NCBI GenBank assembly: GCA_958430865.1
Contig: CAUDNR010000834.1
Location: 1-24,059 of the forward strand
DNA length: 24,059 bases
DNA from: Entrophospora sp. SA101
Taxonomy: Eukaryota; Glomeromycota; Glomeromycetes; Entrophosporales; Entrophosporaceae
Direction of reading: 5' to 3'
Under the pieces are notes generated by a model, which worked only from the letters and a program-made list of their open reading frames with translations, searched no databases and was not told the DNA's origin. The stretch's first letter is position 1. Each line of letters opens with the position of its first letter. Shown in pieces: positions 11,897 through 17,812 of this stretch. Position numbers and translations under genes: made by a program.

Positions 11897-12208
11897 TTAG
11901 TCAAAACAAGAAGAATTTAGCCCTTTACTAATTATTCAAGCTGGCAAAATCTCATCTATTTCCGGAAAATAAATGTATCTTCCTTCATTGTGTAGTTCGG
12001 GATTTTTTAATTGTTCAGGTTTCACATTCTCCCCCAGTATTCTTTTTTTAGTAAGCAAATCAACCAGAATACTTATTTCCCTTCCGTCGTCTAATTGAGT
12101 TGTTAATTTTCCTTTACTTATTCGACAGTTAATTATCCTTGCTTCTTGCTTTTCTTTGGAGAAAGCAGGTTTTAATTTTTCTTGCTCAATTTCTCTTAAC
12201 CTTGTCAT
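11897..12208 (-). CDS. DUF2442-like small protein
   Basis: A 103-residue minus-strand protein. The core ARIINCRISKGKLTTQLDD with DGREISILVDLL, then YIYFPEIDEILPAW, matches the DUF2442 pattern (strand-rich N-terminus, DGR, hydrophobic PL, and ending with W/FPxxDEDI). TGA at 11936-11938 is Trp, so the protein runs on to a TAA at 11897. DUF2442 proteins often occur beside DUF4160 in bacterial and phage genomes; their function is not settled. This copy faces away from the pair at 12686-13165, and I find no DUF4160 beside it. It has an unusually long charged N-terminus (MTRLREIEQEKLKPAF). No ribosome binding site. Confidence 0.7.
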
Positions 12209-12344
12209 AATATTAATTTTTTAATCCTGCTCTTTTTAATTCATATCCATAAATACTATTTCTCAATCCAGGAGTTCATAATTGCTCCCTTTCTTGATAC
12301 TCATAACCACACAAAAACATTTATTATTCTCGACTGGGGAAAAC

Positions 12345-12674
12345 CCTCCTGCCGGCAGTGGAGGAGAGACTGAAATCCCTCTCTCTGACCCAGAAGTAAA
12401 CATTCCCGAACCCGGAGAAAACGACCCTGCTCCAGAGCCTGATTTTGTCCCTGACCCTTTCGACCCAACCGGAGGAGAACCGGAAATCCCAACAATTGAG
12501 CCTGATATTCCTCCGGACATTGACCCTAATGATCCTAACAACCAACCTGATATCGACCCACCACCCATCGAATCCGACCCACCCGAGATTGACCCCAATG
12601 ACCCCGATACTGGACAAGACCCTGACCCTTCTGACCCCGACCCCTTTGACCCTGACGATGATGATGCTGATTAA
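12345..12674 (+). pseudogene. Startless copy of the Asp/Pro-rich tail of the structural gene
   Basis: This frame encodes PPAGSGGETEIPLSDPEVN, then repeated acidic-proline units (EPDIPPDIDPNDP, PEIDPNDPDTG) and an acidic end DDDDAD. It is a close, inverted copy of the last 115 residues of the minus-strand gene at 20144-23302, with a 35-base identical run (12468-12502 against 20328-20362). The frame upstream has a TAA at 12279-12281, and no ATG or Shine-Dalgarno sequence precedes the homologous part. The only candidate start is a TTG at 12282. The two copies differ in the variable stretches (DPDPSDPDPFDP here against ETGGPDLPPPDLG there). Other open frames across it, on both strands, are by-products of the repetitive codons. 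Confidence 0.7.
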
Positions 12675-12685
12675 AAATAACTATA

Positions 12686-12906
12686 ATGCCAGTTATTCAT
12701 CGGGAAGCAGGTTTAGTCTTTCGTTTCTTTTCCAATGAAAACCAAGAAGAACCCCATGTATGAAAGTTTGATTATCTCCTTTAACAATTGCTAAAATCCG
12801 TAAACTTCCTGCTAACGACCAAAGAAGAGCATTAGAAATAGTTGAAAGAAACCAAGAAAAATTTTTATATGAATGATTTGAATTTAAGAAACGGGAAGAA
12901 AACTAG
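12686..12906 (+). pseudogene. DUF4160 gene, broken by an out-of-frame deletion
   Basis: It starts MPVIHREAGLVFRFFSNENQ and EEPHV, the DUF4160 N-terminus (family MPxIxxxxGxxFxFxSND, PPHVHV). It then leaves frame: the first frame meets TAA soon after. In the -1 frame the family's second half follows: KVWLSPLTIAKIRKLP, then RRALEIVERNQEKFLYEW, ending at a TAG at 12904-12906. The usual segment after PHVHV (a few residues) is absent, so a deletion of roughly 20 bases between about 12755 and 12765 is likely, though a single lost base is an alternative. The 3' end overlaps the DUF2442 start, the usual order of this gene pair. Confidence 0.65.
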
Positions 12907-13165
12907 CACTAAAAAGCCCCTAGTTTACCCGCGAGAAAAAGACTACCCACTTATCACCGATTTACAATGCCAAGAATACCAAATCACGGCTACTTTATCC
13001 GACGGGAGAATAATTAGCATTCCCACTGCTTGATTTAAAAGATTACGCAAAGCAAACCTTAACCAACTAAACAATTATGAAATCTTGCCTGATGGCTACG
13101 GAATTACTTGACCTGATTTAGACGAAGATATTAGTGTTAAAGCCTTTGTGGAAGGGATTAATTAA
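12869..13165 (+). CDS. DUF2442 protein
   Basis: A 98-residue protein whose central and C-terminal parts fit DUF2442: YQITATLSDGRIISIPTAWF, then LPDGYGITWPDLDEDISV (the family's hallmark WPxLDEDI), and a final FVEGIN. Two TGA codons encode Trp. The ATG at 12869 is chosen over a TTG at 12842 because it overlaps the end of the broken DUF4160 gene in the usual coupled manner. Function is unknown. This pair sits between the tail copy and the hairpin that directly follow one another in the intact version on the other strand, so it appears inserted. Confidence 0.8.
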
Positions 13166-13192
13166 TTTAACAAATATTTGGATGGGTTAAAC

Positions 13193-13215
13193 AAAAAATA
13201 ATCCTGATAGGTCAG
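13193..13215 (+). repeat. 23-base hairpin motif, copy 1
   Basis: Contains CCTGATAGGTCAG, an inverted repeat (CTGA, TAGG, TCAG), after an A-run. The identical 23 bases occur inverted at 20117-20139, directly after the stop of the structural gene. A degenerate third copy is at 14875-14888. It may be a weak terminator or a recombination site. Confidence 0.6.
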
Positions 13216-13313
13216 AACTAAAATTACGAAATAATGGGCATTTTTTTAACCTTTAATAGTCACGACAGCATCAATCATGACTGCTTTTCACTTTTTATCT
13301 ATATTATTATTTT

Positions 13314-13351
13314 AGCAATTTGTCGTTTGATATATCAGATAAATAATTGCT
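13314..13351. promoter_or_regulatory. Nested palindromes upstream of small membrane gene
   Basis: AGCAATT (13314-13320) and AATTGCT (13345-13351) flank a perfect palindrome TGATATATCA (13328-13337). The arrangement lies 17 bases before the ATG at 13368. The region 13166-13367 otherwise holds no gene that I can support. It could be an operator or a protein-bound recombination site; nothing in the sequence decides. Confidence 0.35.
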
Positions 13352-13367
13352 TAAAAATAAAAGTATA

Positions 13368-13526
13368 ATGAAAAATTGAAAGAATACCGGCAAAGTTAGA
13401 GAAAAAGAGAGCAATCCTATCAAGCCCAAGAATTATCTCCCGTGGATTTTAGGGGGAATTGCTGGGTTAGGATTAATTGGATTGGTGGTTTATTTCCTCA
13501 CTAAAAACAAAGGAGGCAAAGAATAA
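13368..13526 (+). CDS. Truncated paralogue of Cys-rich membrane protein (membrane anchor only)
   Basis: A 52-residue protein: a short charged N-terminus (MKNWKNTGKVREKESN), then NYLPWILGGIAGLGLIGLVV and YFLTKNKGGKE. The anchor is nearly identical to the last 33 residues of the 225-residue protein at 19420-20097, but the zinc-ligand domain, the Arg-Glu repeat and the Gln/Asn-rich part are missing. Its stop codon overlaps the next start (TAATG), exactly as in the full-length copy. It is either an internal-deletion relic or a small membrane peptide in its own right; the start ATG has no clear ribosome binding site. Confidence 0.6.
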
Positions 13527-13671
13527 TGGATAATTGAGAAGATATTCATGAAGATTTTGGTAAAAAAGATTGAATTAATGGAAAATATAAAACCTACCAA
13601 CAACTCTGAGAAGAACAAGGCTTAACTTACCAAGATGCCCAGCAATGAATTTCAGTAGGACTTAAACCATG
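13526..13671 (+). CDS. N-terminus of second LRR-type gene, cut by assembly gap
   Basis: Forty-eight codons before the N-run. It starts MDNWEDIHEDFGKKDW and contains LWEEQGLTYQDAQQWISVGL, closely matching YWEEYGLTYQEAQQWIKVGL at the start of the LRR protein on the other strand (17813-19420). TGA is Trp at five positions. A GGAGG lies 12 bases upstream, inside the preceding gene. The rest of the gene is lost in or beyond the gap; what follows the gap is integrase, not LRR, so an unknown length of sequence is missing or the join is wrong. Confidence 0.65.
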
Positions 13672-13681
13672 NNNNNNNNNN
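13672..13681. other. Assembly gap (10 N)
   Basis: A run of ten N. The left side is the N-terminus of an LRR gene; the right side is the C-terminus of an integrase. The true gap length is unknown. Confidence 0.99.
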
Positions 13682-13797
13682 TAGAAACGATACAGAAGCA
13701 GTTGGGACATTCTCACATCCAAACTACTCTCGGCTACATCCACAATGACTATACACCCTCTACCAAGATTATAGCAAGCTTTGGCAAGGAGGCAACC
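13682..13797 (+). CDS. Tyrosine recombinase/integrase, C-terminal end only
   Basis: The fragment ETIQKQLGHSHIQTTLGYIH contains the LGHsxixTTxxY signature of tyrosine recombinases, with the nucleophilic Tyr in TTLGYIH. The Arg-rich catalytic parts lie in or before the gap. Such enzymes integrate or excise phage and plasmid DNA or invert segments. The frame does not stop after the catalytic Tyr: it runs DYTPSTKIIASFGKEAT directly into the gene starting 13798 without a stop codon. Either the integrase has an extension of about 140 residues ending at 14118, or 13798 is an internal start. No TAA or TAG lies between. Confidence 0.7.
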
Positions 13798-14118
13798 ATG
13801 CTTAAATTTAAGTTTAATTGGGTAAATAACACCTTAGCCATCCACCAAGAAGGAGATATCTGAAACGAACGAGACGAAAGCCAACAATTCCAAGGCAGCT
13901 TTGGCGGAATAGGCTTTAAACTCGACAACGGCTGAATTAGTTTCACCCTCTACGAAAAGAAAATCCGAACCTTTTACAAACACTTTGACACTCCCACTTG
14001 GTTTACCCATTACCGAAAGGATTTACCCAGAGAATGCCCCGTAATCTTTACTTTCACCAAAGCCGACCAAGTAGAAAAAGTGAACGGCAAGTGAGTAAAA
14101 GGAGGTAGCTATGGTTAA
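13798..14118 (+). CDS. Small protein of unknown function, in frame with integrase end
   Basis: A 106-residue protein, MLKFKFNWVNNTLAIHQEGD onward, with alternating hydrophobic residues suggesting beta strands (GSFGGIGFKLDNGWISFTLYEK) and a C-terminal FTHYRKDLPRECPVIFTFTK. No family recognised. AAGGAGG lies 5 bases before the ATG, a strong site that argues for its own translation start, although the frame is continuous with the integrase fragment upstream. It overlaps the next gene by 8 bases. It contains TGA(Trp) codons, so it is suited to this host's code. Confidence 0.65.
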
Positions 14119-14398
14119 CCAATACTGACTAGCCCAAATCCAAAGGGAACAACAACAAGAAATCGAAGCCCAATTAAAATCCGGAAAAGCAATCATCCAA
14201 ACCGGCAAGATTATCCTCAATCCTGAGTGAATGTGAACCCAAGAGCAAGAAAGATTAAGGAAAAAATACCAAGCCAACAAAAGAGAATGAAAGCAAAAAC
14301 AGCAAGCCAAACACCAAGACCAAAAATGGCAAAGGAAGTGAGCTCGAATTGAAAGCTGCTTAGCCGAATTAGAAAAAGGAGGGAAACCCAACATGTAA
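14111..14398 (+). CDS. Charged, Gln-rich helical protein, unknown
   Basis: A 95-residue protein, MVNQYWLAQIQREQQQEIEA onward. It is dominated by Gln, Lys, Glu and Arg (QEQERLRKKYQANKREWKQK), probably a long helix or coiled coil, with six or more Trp mostly written TGA. AAAAGGAGGT precedes the ATG with ideal spacing. It overlaps the preceding gene, so the two are translationally coupled. Size, charge and place in a phage-like operon would suit a DNA-binding or small-terminase-like role, but nothing specific supports that. Confidence 0.65.
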
Positions 14399-14450
14399 CC
14401 CAATCACGGGAGCCACAGGCTAAACCTACCAACTCCCACCAGATAACCAA

Positions 14451-14467
14451 GTTAATGTTGCATTAAC
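14451..14467. promoter_or_regulatory. Perfect inverted repeat, possible operator
   Basis: GTTAATG-TTG-CATTAAC, a 7-base perfect dyad with a 3-base centre. Size and symmetry suit a repressor operator, 53 bases after the end of the gene at 14111. Alternatively, it is one stem of an RNA. Confidence 0.35.
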
Positions 14468-14874
14468 AAACTCTTTCAAACCACTTAATTAACCAAGTAA
14501 GTCCTTATTTAGCCCCATCAGCCAAAAGAGAAAACAATCGACCCTCGTTTGAACGGAGCTAAAAGCAACCTGGTTCAGCCAGGCCATGTGACTAGGCAAT
14601 AGCATGAATAAGCTGAAAACGTTCAGCTGAGTAAGTGAAATTAGGTTTATGTTTGCTAATTAAGTTGAACCCAGCAAGCCGAACAGGTTTTTTTCGGTCA
14701 GGAATTATTGAGAAGTCGAGAGGGAAGGGGGTTTTAATTTTCTTATTCCCGAGGGGATGGTTAGGTGGTTTGATAAGAGTTTATGTTGAGGGTTATTTTC
14801 CCTTCCCCAAAGAGAAACCCAAAAAGGCAAGAGAGGCCAAAAAAACAAGCCAAATTTACCAACCAAAAACCCAT

Positions 14875-14888
14875 CCTGGTAGGTCAGG
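14875..14888 (+). repeat. Degenerate third copy of the hairpin motif
   Basis: CCTGGTAGGTCAGG differs by one base from CCTGATAGGTCAGG at 20117 (minus strand) and resembles the copy at 13193. It lies 47 bases before the gene at 14936. Confidence 0.4.
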
Positions 14889-14935
14889 TTAAGCCAAACA
14901 AACCCCCAGCCAAAACAAATGATAAAAAGGTTTAT

Positions 14936-15367
14936 ATGAACTTCTGAAACCAACTAGCCAGCCAGCAAAACACTGACCGAGAAACCATTGAGAAATACCT
15001 CCTAGCCAAACTCGGTCAACCCACCAACCAAACCCAAACCAACCTCCTCCAAGAACTAACCAAGAAAATCAACTCCTATTACAACGAACCCCACCCCGAA
15101 AACTACACCACTTATTCTTTAATTGGCTCGGTTGCCGAAATAGCCGAAAGAATAAGAAAGACCGGCAAAAGAAAAGGGCAATTAGATTACGACCTGAAAC
15201 TAACCAGCAAAGAAACCCTCCAAGCCCGAAAGGAAGACCTCCCACCCGAGAAATGAAACCAAATCACTAAATTAGCTCTCTTAGGGCAAAATTTAGTCTT
15301 TAAATACAAAAAATGGATTACCAACAAGCAAATAATTGACTTCTACCCGCAAGCCAAAGCCAAGTAA
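14936..15367 (+). CDS. Unknown protein, possible OB-fold DNA-binding protein
   Basis: A 143-residue protein. The N-terminal third is helical and polar (NFWNQLASQQNTDRETIEKY). From about residue 60 comes YSLIGSVAEIAERIRKTGKR, then GQLDYDLKLTSKETL, and near the end LALLGQNLVFKYKKW. That alternation of strands with basic residues, and a lone GKRKGQ turn, is reminiscent of OB-fold single-strand-binding modules, but this is a guess from pattern only. AAAAAGG sits upstream of the ATG. It lies 1 base from the next small gene and is followed by a RuvC-like nuclease, so a role in DNA recombination or replication would fit. Confidence 0.6.
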
Positions 15368-15368
15368 T

Positions 15369-15578
15369 ATGAACCACCCAACCAACTATAAAGTCACAGA
15401 CTTTAAACCCCAAATAAAAAGCCCCCAAGGCAACCACGGGGAGAGAGATGCTGACTGGCTGGTTGTCTGTGAGATATCACTTAACCCCCCTGGGTTAAGG
15501 ATAAATCCTGACCCCACCGTCAGAATATCCTTCCCCCGTGGGCCTTCCTGCCCCCGCGTATATGGAAAAATCTTTTAA
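15369..15578 (+). CDS. Small protein, unknown, doubtful
   Basis: A 69-residue frame starting 1 base after the previous stop (MNHPTNYKVTDFKPQIKSPQ). It is rich in Pro and Gly, with two Cys, and uses unusually GC-rich codons (runs of C near 15485 and 15530) compared with its neighbours. It has no Shine-Dalgarno sequence, though its tight placement would permit coupled translation. No family recognised. The GC-rich half may instead be a DNA or RNA structural element. Confidence 0.4.
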   Translation: MNHPTNYKVTDFKPQIKSPQGNHGERDADWLVVCEISLNPPGLRINPDPTVRISFPRGPSCPRVYGKIF

Positions 15579-15581
15579 GTT

Positions 15582-16025
15582 ATGGAGAGAATATTAAGCA
15601 TTGACCCATCAGGGACCGGAACAACAGGGGTTTATTTTCAGAATGGCCGACAAGAAACTTTCAGCCAATACCAAGGCAAAGACTGGTGAAAGCACTATGA
15701 TTTTATTGTCTCGTTAGTGAAAGCATACCAGCCCAACATTTTGCTTTATGAGCATACTAATTATGTGGGTTTAAGGGGTAAGGATATGACTAGCCTTTTT
15801 AAGCTGTTTGGGGCTTTGGAGGTGTTGCCGGTAGAGAAGATTAAGGGTATGCCAGTCAACCAAGTAAAGGAGTTGAAGGGAAAGTTGCTGAAAGGAACTA
15901 AACAAATAAAAGGCTTAACTTACCACCAAGGTCGTGGCAAAGGTTGAAGCTGAAAGAACCAAAGAATTAGTGTCCACCAACTAGATGCTTACTTGGTTTA
16001 TTGGCTAGGAGGTAAACATGACTAA
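15582..16025 (+). CDS. RuvC-like (RNase H fold) Holliday junction resolvase
   Basis: A 147-residue protein. It begins MERILSIDPSGTGTTGVYF, the first acidic motif of RuvC-type nucleases (Asp8 with the following Gly/Ser/Thr turn). The second motif is ILLYEHTNYV, with Glu in place, and the C-terminal motif is HQLDAYLVYWLGG with another Asp. Such enzymes cut four-way DNA junctions; phages use them to resolve replicated DNA before packaging, which suits the terminase-like gene two places downstream. The length is normal for the fold. The codons at about 15687 and 15946 (TGA) are Trp. The last 8 bases overlap the next gene. Confidence 0.75.
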
Positions 16026-16701
16026 ACTAATCAACATAGAACTAGAAATTAAAAGAATAGCCCGACTTTTTGCCGAAAAGCAGAAAATCAAAGTTGAGGT
16101 ATTTTTTCACCGACCACCAGGAGAGAAATTTAATGATGAATGATATAGGCACCGAGGCTTTTGTGATGGCCGAACAGTGCCGGGATTATACCGAATATAC
16201 ATCAACTTAAACAGAAATAGCCGAGCCTTAATCTTTCGCACCTTAGCCCACGAACTAGCTCATGCTTGGCAGCAAGAGCAAGAAGGTAAACAATATTCCG
16301 GGAAGCATAACCTCTCCTTTTGGCAGACGTTGGACGATTACACCTTACCTTTTGTGCTAGATAGTTTATCCAGGGAAGACCAAGAAAGATTAACTAACCT
16401 CTTAAATCCTACCACTAACCAGGATGAAGAAAGAGATTGGGTTCGTTGGGAAGCCGAAGAGAAAATAATATCTTTTTCGGTCGAATCAGAATATGTCGAC
16501 CAGCAATGAAAAGTAATCAGGCAAGAAACTGCCAAGGGAAACCTCGGCACCAAAGCTTTCGTTTCCACTAAAAGAACTAGTCAGAATAAATACCGATTGT
16601 CAATTTACGTTAATGATAATCCAAACCAAGCCGGAGTTGCCCAAATAATCGAGAAATTAATCGAGTTAGGTTTTAATGAAAGTGAGATTAAGGTTAAATA
16701 G
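16018..16701 (+). CDS. HELAH zinc metallopeptidase-like protein
   Basis: A 227-residue protein with zinc motif FRTLAHELAHAW (HExxH) and a downstream GKHNLSFWQTL that could give a third ligand, as in SprT- or Wss1-like peptidases. The C-terminal half is charged (TTNQDEERDWVRWEAEEK), and from about residue 175 comes a compact tail (YRLSIYVNDNPNQAG, IIEKLIELGFNESEIKV). CTAGGAGG precedes the ATG by 5 bases. It overlaps the RuvC-like gene and is followed closely by the terminase-like gene. SprT-type proteases clear DNA-protein crosslinks; a phage copy might process capsid or replication proteins. Substrate unknown. Confidence 0.7.
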
Positions 16702-16704
16702 CTT

Positions 16705-17774
16705 ATGAACAAACTAATCCCTTGAAAGCAAATCTACCAGCAAAAACCTCTCTTCCATATCTACTTCACGGCTCGCCAAAGAGGCAAGTCCGACACCAAA
16801 GGTTGGTCTTTCCTCGAAGCCATCACCAACCAACCATCCGTTTTGCTTGAATTTGTCGTCGTTGACACGATAGCCTCCTTTCTACCAAGCCCTTTTTTGA
16901 AGACTTAGTCCATAAATTTTGTGAAGAGAACCCTCACCTCAATCCCAACCACTTTGAAATCCGCGAAAGAGGCTTATCCTACCAAGGAGCCAAAAGGATT
17001 GATTTTTACGACTTATTTAGCTATCAGAGAGCGAGAGGAGCCATTGCCCGCACTGTCTACCAAGAAATCGTCTTTGAGGAAGCCATTCCTATCGACCAAG
17101 AATTCCTCTATGTCGGAGGTCGAACCGAGCAATGAATGTTCAAAGACCTCATCGACAGCCTCAAAGGAAGAAAAGGCAAAGACGGCCAAAAACTCCCGCT
17201 CCAAACCAAAATCACCTTTTTAGCTAACCCTTATTTATTTAGTGCTTGGTTTTTGGACGTCTTCCCTAATCTCCATAAACTCCGCAAAGCTGCCGAAGAA
17301 CTAAAAGCCAAGAATGACAATAGTGGTGTGCTAGCAATCGCCCAAGACGAGAATGGGGTGGAGTGGCTCTTATATCTCAACTTAATCGAAGGAGAACATG
17401 ATGCTCATAGTTTGAGTTTAGAGGAGAAGATTAACCCCAGCACGGTCAACTGGGATGAGTTCATGATTGACGAACCGAAAAAATACCAAATCCTTTACTC
17501 CCTCCAAGACTTCTTTTTCTGTGAGCTAGGAGAAAGAAAGGCTCATAAGAAATACTGCCTTATGTATTTCACTAAGAATAGGAAGGAAACTGATAGCACT
17601 CTCATTAACTTTTGCTTTTCTTGGGAAGCAGTAGCCAAGTCTAAATTAAAGAATTGCCGACTAAGAAAAAAGGAAGACTTAATTAAGAAATGAGTCAAGT
17701 TGCTCAAAGAAAACATGTTGAGGTTTCGGGATTATCGGAGTAGGGATTGGTTTTTGGAGTTGATTAGGGGTTAG
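16705..17774 (+). CDS. Terminase-like packaging ATPase, frameshifted
   Basis: The N-terminal part has FTARQRGKSDTKGWSFL, the arginine-containing Walker A variant of terminase large subunits, then LLEFVVV. A -1 shift near 16860 is needed: the first frame stops at TAG 16906-16908, while the next frame continues RWHDSLLSTKPFFEDLVHKF and carries a Walker B-like IVFEEAIP. The joined product would be about 356 residues, short for a terminase with a nuclease domain and closer to the single-ATPase packaging proteins of small podoviruses. The second frame ends at TAG 17772. The shift could be a lost base, a sequencing error or a programmed event; there is no classic slippery heptamer. There is no small terminase subunit that I can identify. 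It converges with the LRR gene, 38 bases away. Confidence 0.65.
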
Positions 17775-17812
17775 TTAGTGAAGAAAAACTAGGTTGGTAA
17801 AGTTAATTGTTT

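Larger units (their letters stand above)
14399..14935 (+). other. Non-coding stretch with several hairpins
   Basis: No convincing gene lies in these 537 bases; a GTG-started frame at 14635-14892 has odd composition and no ribosome binding site. Visible structure: GTTAATG/CATTAAC (14451-14467, 3-base loop), CCTGG-TTCAG-CCAGG (14569-14583), AGCTGAA-AACG-TTCAGCT (14611-14628) and a long-range GGGAAGGG/CCCTTCCC pairing (14722-14729 with 14810-14817). It might encode a structured RNA or hold replication or packaging signals. I could not match it to RNase P RNA, tmRNA or an intron core. Confidence 0.45.

Noticed and set aside
12213..12320. Minus-strand 35-codon frame (MFLCGYEYQEREQLWTPGLR onward) just before the DUF2442 gene
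   Set aside because: Its end is neatly placed 4 bases before the DUF2442 start and it reads through one TGA, but it is short, overlaps the region in front of the tail copy and matches nothing that I know.
12263..12617. Minus-strand frames of 97 and 111 codons rich in Gly and Ser over the tail copy
   Set aside because: They are by-products of the repetitive Asp/Pro codons on the plus strand; the plus-strand frame matches the coding tail at 20144-20488. The same applies to the plus-strand Gly/Ser frame at 20220-20504.
14540..14700. tmRNA, RNase P RNA or group II intron core
   Set aside because: None of the conserved core sequences that I can recall is present; the hairpins alone are not diagnostic.
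14635..14892. GTG-started plus-strand frame of 85 codons
   Set aside because: No ribosome binding site, odd composition, and it overlaps hairpins and the hairpin motif copy; more likely non-coding.
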